Of a stretch of 64,000 nucleotides of DNA, positions 58,101 to 64,000 are shown in pieces (the first letter of the stretch is position 1; each line of letters starts with the position of its first letter). The stretch comes from Massilioclostridium coli (GTDB lineage Bacteria; Bacillota; Clostridia; Oscillospirales; Ruminococcaceae): positions 1 to 64,000 of the forward strand of contig NZ_FMIZ01000006.1 of the NCBI RefSeq assembly GCF_900095865.1, given 5' to 3'. A program made the position numbers and the translations under genes. Under the pieces are notes generated by a model that did not search any database, was not told the origin of the DNA, and saw only the letters and a program-made list of their open reading frames with translations.

Positions 58101-58701
58101 GGGATTCCAATTCCCCTAAAATATCCCTCAAACGCACCAAGTTTTCTTCTGCCTTTTGCAATTTCCGTTCGGATTCCTGTTTGCGGTAACGGTATTTTGT
58201 AATTCCAGCCGCTTCCTCAAAAATTTCACGGCGGTCACCGGAACGGGCAGAAACAATTTCATCAATACGCCCTTGTCCAATGATGGAATATCCATCTCTG
58301 CCAAGTCCAGTATCCATAAAAAGTTCTACAATATTTTTTAGTAAAACAGGTTTTCCATTAATGAAATACTCACTCTCACCAGAACGGTAATACTTTCTGG
58401 TAACAACTACTTCGTCCCCTTCCCAATCCAATAGATGGGTAGTATTATCAAACGCCAACGAGACCTGTGCGAATCCCTGTGGCTTGCGGTCCTGCGTACC
58501 GCCAAAAATAACATCCTCCATTTTGCTGCCACGCAAGCTTTTCGAGGAGGTTTCTCCCAATACCCAACGCACCGCGTCACTGATATTGCTTTTTCCACTT
58601 CCGTTTGGGCCTACAACCGCAGTCACGCCCTGATGGAAGTCCAGTTTTGTCTTATCTGGAAACGACTTAAAGCCTTGCATTTCCAAAGATTTTAACAGCA
58701 A
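55129..58701 (-). CDS. smc: Chromosome segregation protein SMC
   Basis: A 1190-residue condensin ATPase. Walker A is AVVGPNGSGKSNISDAVRWV near residue 30; two long Gln- and Glu-rich coiled coils flank the hinge (GLAYSVKTIMKE-like start near 505; GGSFTGGSQNKNAGLLNRKN near 660); the C-terminal head has LSALSGGEKALVAIAIYFAI (signature) and FCILDEIEAALDDVNVAKFA (Walker B). The coiled coils are unusually rich in glutamine. Confidence 0.98.
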   Translation of the reverse strand: MLLKSLEMQGFKSFPDKTKLDFHQGVTAVVGPNGSGKSNISDAVRWVLGETSSKSLRGSKMEDVIFGGTQDRKPQGFAQVSLAFDNTTHLLDWEGDEVVVTRKYYRSGESEYFINGKPVLLKNIVELFMDTGLGRDGYSIIGQGRIDEIVSARSGDRREIFEEAAGITKYRYRKQESERKLQKAEENLVRLRDILGELESRIGPLKEQSEKAKQFLELADQKKTLEISLWVHTLESSKQNLRQQEDELLLARQNYDTVVRELNTIEEQTQKVYEQIQQLQMQTEQLRLQKEQNEQTSSQRIAKIAVLHNDIEHNQETIQRFQEEIRAFSATSEQLEQQKLQKAEEIQTLQTAMEELQIKLEQLEQQLLQLSQQGSDFSDYYEQLNQRLNHLVLERSKNKLGIVTKQDQLQQQYHQQELLQQNYSRGQSEANANQEELMEVKQLLEQLEENRGSLSNSKQGYQLKLESRKKKQQELNDYLDRLNTEISSYQQRIKILSDLENSLEGFAYSVKTIMKESQHGQLPGIHGTIAQLIELPSKYAIAIETALGGSLQHVVVENENAAKRAIRFLKEKKAGRATFLPLTSIRGNKLQQNLQNEEGYLGLASDLVHYDPAYEQIILNALGRTVVVEDLDDATVIAKKYQYKFRIVTLDGQLVNAGGSFTGGSQNKNAGLLNRKNEISELQQGVKRLVEKQESYQGTKQQLDSQVSQLEAQLQGIDSEMTVLNEDMIRYTGEQKRLSQLEEQQQQRLRDIQSQTDRCALEIERFQQEIKQAEQVVEQSETEMKAVEQELSGLKESRDDLVGQRKELDDQMNQLRIQRAERGKELENAQMFLQELENRSRSAQDRLGDLEQNIQTHQQQIKQLEQQIVLLEEESNNFTEQQAILTAKIEQSILNKNQLEQQTTELRRKEQEQTSSREKIGQNLARLEERKTSMQKEYDSIISRMWEEYQVAPTEAQEIAVSFDDPFQFQKELNLVKSKIKGLGSVNVGAIEEYQEVSERYEFMNSQVQDVEHSKQELERLIRDLTSDMTMMFRATFDQINHHFREIFVELFGGGTASLNLDDEENILECGIEIQVQPPGKIIKNLSALSGGEKALVAIAIYFAILKVNPSPFCILDEIEAALDDVNVAKFASYLKTIDDKTQFIVITHRRGTMEQADVLYGVTMQEQGVSKLLELKVTEIEQKMQLQNA

Positions 58702-59705
58702 CCCGACACATCCTTTACTATAATCTCATTTCCTGCAATTTGTTTATTTTGTACTACGGTAACTTGATATCCCATCTGCTCTAAAATATGTATATTGCTT
58801 TTTTTCTGTCCAATCAGCTGGGATACCCATCTAGGGTTTACCTCAATGGTAATCTGTTTCGATTGCATTGTTTCCAATTGGCGCAATACCTTTTTGAGCA
58901 CCCGTTTGCTTTCACACAATTCTCGGAAAGCAGGATGATATATCCCACCAACCATTTTTTGTTGCATTTCATCCTGGGCATGTAGTCCCAGACGAATAAC
59001 ACGGATATGGTTGTCCTCAAACATTCCCAACAAATCAGCACAGATATCCACCGCCTTTTCCAGAGAGAAAGGATGGTATTTCCCCTGCTGCAACAATTCC
59101 GCCAAACGGGTGTTGGGCAATACCACTGTTGGATAAATCCGAACTGTGTCAGGCCTACACGCAATGAGTTGCTCCGCTGTTTTATATGCACTTTCTTCCG
59201 ATTCTCCATATAATCCTACCATCATCTGAAGACCCAAAGAAAATCCATAAAAACGAATCCGACTGCTGGCATCCCGCACCTGCTGGGCGGTATGACCACG
59301 CCCATTGAGTGCCAGCACGTTGTCATCCATACTTTGTGCGCCTAACTCAATTGCTGTTACACTGTATTGCTGTAACAGTTGCAACATATCATCCGGCACA
59401 CAGTCTGGACGGGTGGAAATCCGGATTCCAGAAAAACCATCTTTTCCAAGAAAGGGCTGTGCTGCCTGCAATAATGCCAGCATTTTTGGCTGCGGAATGG
59501 CCGTAAAGCTTCCCCCAAAAAACGCGATCTCAGTCTTTGCCCACTGGGATTTTGGTATTTCCCTACATGCTTGTTCACAAACCTTTTGCACAGTTGTCCC
59601 ATCTGGCTCCACATGGGTAGCGGAAATCACATGTTGGTCACAAAAGCTACACTGGTAAGGACATCCCAGATGGGGGACGAAAATCGAAATATTAGCATGT
59701 TTCAT
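58692..59705 (-). CDS. Radical SAM protein, Elp3-like without acetyltransferase domain
   Basis: A 337-residue radical SAM enzyme. The cluster motif CPYQCSFCDQ (C-x3-C-x2-C) lies in IFVPHLGCPYQCSFCDQ. EIAFFGGSFTAIPQPKMLAL, ISTRPDCVPDD and TAIELGAQSMDDNVLALNGR match the Elp3/HemN-like core. It is conserved between smc and rnc in Clostridia. The substrate is unknown. It overlaps smc by 10 bases and rnc by 14. Confidence 0.88.
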   Translation of the reverse strand: MKHANISIFVPHLGCPYQCSFCDQHVISATHVEPDGTTVQKVCEQACREIPKSQWAKTEIAFFGGSFTAIPQPKMLALLQAAQPFLGKDGFSGIRISTRPDCVPDDMLQLLQQYSVTAIELGAQSMDDNVLALNGRGHTAQQVRDASSRIRFYGFSLGLQMMVGLYGESEESAYKTAEQLIACRPDTVRIYPTVVLPNTRLAELLQQGKYHPFSLEKAVDICADLLGMFEDNHIRVIRLGLHAQDEMQQKMVGGIYHPAFRELCESKRVLKKVLRQLETMQSKQITIEVNPRWVSQLIGQKKSNIHILEQMGYQVTVVQNKQIAGNEIIVKDVSGCC

Positions 59706-60405
59706 AGCCCATCAATTCCAGCGCCTTTTGTGCGGCAGCTTGCTCCGCCTGCTTTTTGCTTTTTCCAATCCCTGTTCCAATAATATTGGAATTGAGATGG
59801 ACTTCAACTTCAAAGGATTTATCATGGTCAGGACCACTCTCGCTTACCAACACATAAGTTAGCTTTTCTTCTGGATTTTTTTGGATAATTTCCTGCAGGG
59901 TCGTTTTAAAATCACTGGTTACCCTGATTTTAGAAGGGTCTAAATTGTCTGGTATAAATTTTAAGACAAATACCCTCGCCTGTTCCAAGCCACTATCCAA
60001 ATAAATCGCTCCAACCAGGGCTTCAAAAGCATCCTCCAAATTGGAGATCCGTTCCCGGCCGCCGGAGTTCTCTTCTCCACAGCCCATGAGCAAATAATCC
60101 CCCAAATGGATAGATTGGGCAAATTTTGCCAAACTTCGGCTGCAAACCAAAGCAGCCCTGGTTTTAGTCAGTTCTCCTTCTGGAAGATCTGGAAATTGAA
60201 GGAATAAATAGTTAGCCACAATAACGGATAAAACAGAATCCCCTAAAAACTCTAGGCGTTCGTTGTTCTTATGTCTCTTTCTTCCTTCATTGGTATAGGA
60301 GGAATGGGTTAGAGCCTCCCGTAATAAATGTTCTTTTTTAAACTGATATCCAATTATTTGTTGAAAATCTTTCATGGTATGTTCCAATGTTGATTTTACC
60401 TCCAT
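59692..60405 (-). CDS. rnc: Ribonuclease III
   Basis: A 237-residue double-strand RNA endonuclease. The RNase III signature is NERLEFLGDSVLSVIVANYL; the second acidic site is NLEDAFEALVGAIYLDSGLE; the dsRNA-binding domain starts about residue 165 and ends in GIGKSKKQAEQAAAQKALEL. Full length. Confidence 0.98.
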   Translation of the reverse strand: MEVKSTLEHTMKDFQQIIGYQFKKEHLLREALTHSSYTNEGRKRHKNNERLEFLGDSVLSVIVANYLFLQFPDLPEGELTKTRAALVCSRSLAKFAQSIHLGDYLLMGCGEENSGGRERISNLEDAFEALVGAIYLDSGLEQARVFVLKFIPDNLDPSKIRVTSDFKTTLQEIIQKNPEEKLTYVLVSESGPDHDKSFEVEVHLNSNIIGTGIGKSKKQAEQAAAQKALELMGYETC

Positions 60406-61388
60406 TATAAATTGGCTATAATTTCATGAATAACTTCTTTCTGTACAAATTCTTTTGCCTGTCGGATAGCATTTTTAAATGCATTTGGGTTGGAACTGCC
60501 ATGGGCTTTAATCACAGGTTTCGCAATTCCCATCAAAGGCGCCCCACCATATTCTGTGTAATCCATTCGCTTTTTAAACTGCTTTAATTGAGCTTTTAAT
60601 AATAATGCCGCTATTTTTGTTTTGGTAGAAGCAAAAAACATATCCTTTAGCTCTTTAATCATCAACGCACCCATGCCTTCTACTGATTTTAAAATCATAT
60701 TTCCAGCAAAACCATCTGCTACCACAACATCACAAGCACCCAAAGGAATGTCCCTTGCTTCTACATTGCCAATAAAGTTGATATTGCTTTGTTTTAACAA
60801 TTGGTACGCTTCTAGCTGCAATTCCCCACCTTTGGTTTCCTCAGCGCCAATATTAGCAAGGCCGACCCTAGGGGAAGGTACTTCCATAATTTTATTGATA
60901 TAAATAGAACCCATTAGTCCGAACTGTTGCAACATCTCTGGACGACAGTCCAAATTTGCTCCGCCATCAATCAGCATAAAACAACCAGTAGCAGAGGGCA
61001 TAATCGGCGCCAAAGCTGCACGTTTTACCCCTTTAATCCGTTTGACAAAAGCGGTGGCTCCTACCAATAAAGCCCCTGTACTTCCTGCGCTTAAAAAGGC
61101 ATCTCCATTACCTGCTGCCAGTTCTTTTAAGCCAACTGCCATAGAACTATTAGACATGGAACGGCGGATTTCAACTGGATCAGTATGGATATCAAAAATA
61201 TCATCCGCTTGGATTAGTTCCATTTGCGATAGATCAATTTGATGTTCAGAAGCCACTTTTTTCATAGTAGGAATATCTCCCACCAATGTAATCTCTACTC
61301 CATCATATTCTTTCAGTGCCAGTTCACATCCCTGCAGCACTGCTAATGGAGCATCATCTCCTCCAAACGCGTCTACAATTACTCTCAA
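60405..61388 (-). CDS. plsX: Phosphate acyltransferase PlsX
   Basis: A 327-residue enzyme that converts acyl-ACP to acyl-phosphate for phospholipid synthesis. LRVIVDAFGGDDAPLAVLQG at the start, AFLSAGSTGALLVGATAFVK, LIDGGANLDCRPEMLQQFG and DVVVADGFAGNMILKSVEGM are typical. The TTG at 61386-61388, with GGAGG at 7 nt, gives the family start. rnc follows with a 1-base overlap; the acpP gene often found between them is absent here. Confidence 0.95.
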   Translation of the reverse strand: MRVIVDAFGGDDAPLAVLQGCELALKEYDGVEITLVGDIPTMKKVASEHQIDLSQMELIQADDIFDIHTDPVEIRRSMSNSSMAVGLKELAAGNGDAFLSAGSTGALLVGATAFVKRIKGVKRAALAPIMPSATGCFMLIDGGANLDCRPEMLQQFGLMGSIYINKIMEVPSPRVGLANIGAEETKGGELQLEAYQLLKQSNINFIGNVEARDIPLGACDVVVADGFAGNMILKSVEGMGALMIKELKDMFFASTKTKIAALLLKAQLKQFKKRMDYTEYGGAPLMGIAKPVIKAHGSSNPNAFKNAIRQAKEFVQKEVIHEIIANL

Positions 61389-62695
61389 ACTGATTCCTCC
61401 AAACATCTATGTAAAGATTCTAAGCCTCTTGCTGCAATTGTTTCATACCGCAACTGCTTATTTTTAATTCTTTCCGTTAATGGTGGTAAAATTCCCATAT
61501 TTGCCCCCATTGGTTGAAAGTCCTCTACCATAGGATTACTGATATAGGCGGATAACGCCCCTAACATGGTATCCTGAGGCAGAGTAATTTCCGACTTGTG
61601 GTTCAGCTGGTTCGCCAAGGTAAGTCCTGCGTAAATACCGGACGCAGCAGATTCCACATAGCCTTCTACACCGGTAATCTGCCCTGCAAATAAAATACGT
61701 GGATTCTGCTTCAAACGAAAATGGTTGTCCAATAGTCGGGGACTATCCAAAAAGGTATTCCGGTGCATTACCCCATACCGAACAAACTCCGCGTTTTCCA
61801 AACCGGGTATCATAGAAAAAATACGCTTTTGTTCCCCAAACTTCAGGTTCGTCTGGAATCCAACCAGATTATACATACTACCCTGGGTATTTTCTTTCCT
61901 CAGTTGCAAAACAGCATAGTATTTTTGTCCAGTTTCTGGATGATTCAATCCTACCGGTTTTAATGGACCAAAACGCAGGGTATTCTCCCCACGCTTTGCC
62001 ATCACTTCTACTGGCATACATCCTTCGTATACTTTAAAATCCCGTCGGTCAAACTCATGCAACGGAGCAACTTCCCCGTGGATTAATTCTTGATAGAATG
62101 CTTTATATTCCTGTTCATTCATACCGCAATTGATATAATCCGCATCCCCTCTCCCATATCGGGCAGCAAAGTAAGCTTTTTCCATATCAATGCTTTCCAC
62201 GGTTACAATTGGAGCAGCGGCATCGTAAAAACTCAACCGCTTTCCTCCAACTAGTTGAAAAATACAATCCGCAAAATCATCGGATGTCAATGGTCCTGTG
62301 GCAATGATCACATATCCTTCTGGTATTTGGGTTACTTCCCCTGTAATGACTTGAATATTGGGATGGGAAGTAATCTGTTCAGTCACCAAATCAGAAAATA
62401 ATTTTCGGTCTACTGCTAACGCACCGCCAGCGCCAACCGAAGATTTTGCTGCGCATGCCATGGTCAATGAACCTAAAATCCGCATTTCTTCTTTCAACAT
62501 TCCAGCAGCGGAACCAATTCTAGCGGCTTTTAAGGAATTGGAACAAACCAATTCTGCAAAGCCCTGATATTTATGTGCCGGGGTATAGCGTTCCGGCTTC
62601 ATTTCATATAAATTTACAGGGATACCAGCCTGCGCCAACTGCCAAGCAGCCTCACAGCCTGCTAATCCTGCGCCAATTACGGAAACTGGATTCAT
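61385..62695 (-). CDS. trmFO: Folate-dependent tRNA U54 methyltransferase TrmFO
   Basis: A 436-residue flavoprotein that methylates U54 of tRNA using methylenetetrahydrofolate. FAD motif VIGAGLAGCEAAWQLAQAGI, then NLYEMKPERYTPAHKYQGFA, ELVCSNSLKAARIGSAAGML (reactive Cys region) and FAGQITGVEGYVESAASGIY. Full length; overlaps topA by 4 bases, the usual pair. Confidence 0.98.
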   Translation of the reverse strand: MNPVSVIGAGLAGCEAAWQLAQAGIPVNLYEMKPERYTPAHKYQGFAELVCSNSLKAARIGSAAGMLKEEMRILGSLTMACAAKSSVGAGGALAVDRKLFSDLVTEQITSHPNIQVITGEVTQIPEGYVIIATGPLTSDDFADCIFQLVGGKRLSFYDAAAPIVTVESIDMEKAYFAARYGRGDADYINCGMNEQEYKAFYQELIHGEVAPLHEFDRRDFKVYEGCMPVEVMAKRGENTLRFGPLKPVGLNHPETGQKYYAVLQLRKENTQGSMYNLVGFQTNLKFGEQKRIFSMIPGLENAEFVRYGVMHRNTFLDSPRLLDNHFRLKQNPRILFAGQITGVEGYVESAASGIYAGLTLANQLNHKSEITLPQDTMLGALSAYISNPMVEDFQPMGANMGILPPLTERIKNKQLRYETIAARGLESLHRCLEESV

Positions 62696-64000
62696 TCCTC
62701 TTTCCCTTTCACATAGCCACAGTTTTCGGTTGCACAGTAAATCTTTCCAGATTTACCTTTTTTCTTAAACATTGTTTTACCACACTTTGGACAAACATCT
62801 TTTACCGGTTCATCCCAACTCATAAAACCACATTCTGGATTGTGTTCACAACCATAATAAATTTTCCCTTTTGCGGATTTTTTCTGAAGGATTTTTCCAC
62901 CACAAGTTGGGCAGATTCCCGGTGTGGTGACAACAATCTTTTTGGTGTTTTTACAATCCGGGTAGCCGCTGCAAGCCATAAACTTGCCAAAACGCCCCAT
63001 TTTGATGACCATCGGTTTTCCACACTTTTCACATACCTCATCGGTTGGCTCATCTGGAATATGGATTCTCTGACCTTCCATTGCCTTTTCGGCTTTCTCC
63101 AGATTCTTTTCAAAACCACCATAGAAATTCACAATGGTGTCCTTCCAAGGATGTTTTCCTTCCTCAATTTCGTCCAAATCTTCTTCCATATTCGCAGTAA
63201 AATCCACATCCACAATATTAGAAAAATGGTCTTTCATCAACTGGGTGGTCACTTCCCCTAAAAAGGTGGGTTTTAACTGTTTGTTATCCCGTTCCACATA
63301 ATTCCTCATCACAATAGTAGTAATGGTTGGAGCATAAGTACTTGGACGTCCAATTCCTAATTCTTCTAGAGATTTAATTAAAGAAGCTTCGGTATATCGT
63401 GCAGGAGGTTGGGTAAAGTGCTGGTTTCCAGACAAAGAGTCCAGCTGTACAGGATCTTGTTTTTTCAAATCTGGTAAACTGCCCTGTTTTTCAGTTTCCT
63501 CATCTTTGCTTTCTTCGTACAACACCGTATAACCTGGAAACCTTACGGTATATCCAGACGCTTTAAAGGTATATTCTTTTGCGTTAATATCAGCAGATAC
63601 AGTATCTAAAATAGCATTTGCCATCTGGCTGGCGATAAAACGTTCCCAAACCAGCTTATACAGTTTATACTGGTCCGATGTCAAGCTCGCTTTAATATCC
63701 TGTGGGACAACGTTTGGCATGGTTGGACGGATTGCCTCATGCCCATCCTGGGAACTGGATTTACTTTTATAAACCCGTGGCTTTTCTGGCAAATATTTCT
63801 CCCCATAACGGCTGGTGATAAACTCCGCAGCCGCCTGTTTTGCCTCATCAGAAATCCTTGTAGAATCTGTTCTCATATAAGTAATCAGACCAACAGCTCC
63901 TAAGCCTTCCACTGTGACACCTTCATAAAGTTCCTGAGCGGCTTTCATGGTGCGGTAAGCCTGGAATCCAAGTTTCCGGGAAGCTTCCTGTTGCATGGTG
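62692..64000 (-). CDS. topA: DNA topoisomerase I, C-terminal part (start outside window)
   Basis: About 436 codons of the relaxing topoisomerase. The catalytic Tyr is in GLITYMRTDSTRISDEAKQA; HEAIRPTMPNVVPQ and GIGRPSTYAPTITTIVMRNY follow. Three C-terminal zinc ribbons are visible, CEKCGKPMVIKMGRFGKFMA with CSGYPDC, CPTCGGKILQKKS with CEHNPEC, and CPKCGKTMFKKKG with CATENCGY. The N-terminal Toprim part is beyond position 64000. Confidence 0.97.
   Translation of the reverse strand, partial: TMQQEASRKLGFQAYRTMKAAQELYEGVTVEGLGAVGLITYMRTDSTRISDEAKQAAAEFITSRYGEKYLPEKPRVYKSKSSSQDGHEAIRPTMPNVVPQDIKASLTSDQYKLYKLVWERFIASQMANAILDTVSADINAKEYTFKASGYTVRFPGYTVLYEESKDEETEKQGSLPDLKKQDPVQLDSLSGNQHFTQPPARYTEASLIKSLEELGIGRPSTYAPTITTIVMRNYVERDNKQLKPTFLGEVTTQLMKDHFSNIVDVDFTANMEEDLDEIEEGKHPWKDTIVNFYGGFEKNLEKAEKAMEGQRIHIPDEPTDEVCEKCGKPMVIKMGRFGKFMACSGYPDCKNTKKIVVTTPGICPTCGGKILQKKSAKGKIYYGCEHNPECGFMSWDEPVKDVCPKCGKTMFKKKGKSGKIYCATENCGYVKGKEE

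Noticed and set aside
57645..58202. 185-codon open frame antisense to smc
   Set aside because: Phe-rich shadow of the Gln/Glu coiled coil, with no start signals.
61385..61406. Upstream ATG start for plsX at 61406
   Set aside because: It would overlap trmFO by 22 bases and lacks a ribosome binding site; TTG at 61388 has GGAGG at proper spacing and gives the family N-terminus.

Overview
The window is a low-GC Gram-positive chromosome segment carrying most of an integrated tailed prophage. Strong AGGAGG ribosome binding sites, TTGACA/TATAAT promoters, a gene with a CD1247-type N-terminus next to efp, and the gene run topA-trmFO-plsX-rnc-radical SAM-smc-ftsY-rdgB-yhbY-nadD/yqeK-LCP-rsfS-leuS point to a Clostridia host, probably Oscillospiraceae/Ruminococcaceae. 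The family assignment is inference.

Prophage, positions 1 to about 36762. The left end lies outside the window; the right end is attR, the last 25 bp of a tRNA-Ser gene at 36738-36762. The minus-strand late operon reads, in transcription order: regulator (25770-26177), promoter, a tRNA-like gene and tRNA-Met, terminase, portal, MuF minor head protein, small genes, an RHH regulator plus antirepressor module, thioredoxin, metallopeptidase-like protein, Prp protease, scaffold, capsid, connectors, major tail protein, frameshifted tail chaperones, tape measure, baseplate and fibres, then holin and endolysin. The minus-strand early operon (25770-31306) encodes two HTH proteins, YqaJ exonuclease, RecT, SSB, a replication protein, RusA and a Tad2-like anti-defence protein. 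The lysogeny region (31300-36700) has divergent promoters, several small regulators, a membrane-protein conversion operon and a tyrosine integrase.

Three parts stand out. First, the MuF protein carries a 273-residue intein. Inside it, on the opposite strand, lies a complete endonuclease gene with an HTH and a Vsr/EDxHD-like nuclease domain, with its own promoter and ribosome binding site; about 85% of the intein codons are read on both strands. The same MuF protein ends in an ADP-ribosyltransferase-like domain. Second, an RHH regulator, a roughly 70-nt antisense RNA with its own promoter, paired operators and terminator, and a downstream BRO/KilAC antirepressor reproduce the logic of the arc-sar-ant (immI) region of phage P22 with unrelated parts. 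Third, the phage encodes a Prp-type protease beside scaffold, capsid and major tail proteins that all begin with an LQLFA peptide resembling the Prp site of ribosomal protein L27.

Host DNA, 36763 to 64000. Next to attR are a small unknown gene and a frameshifted RES-domain toxin gene. Then come a very large secreted GH78 alpha-L-rhamnosidase with FIVAR repeats and an atypical cell-wall sorting tail, a gene set for translation, cell wall and DNA repair (CD1247-like, efp, M24 peptidase, aroQ, AP endonuclease, yqeG, rpsU), and the housekeeping cluster from leuS back to topA, which runs off the right edge.
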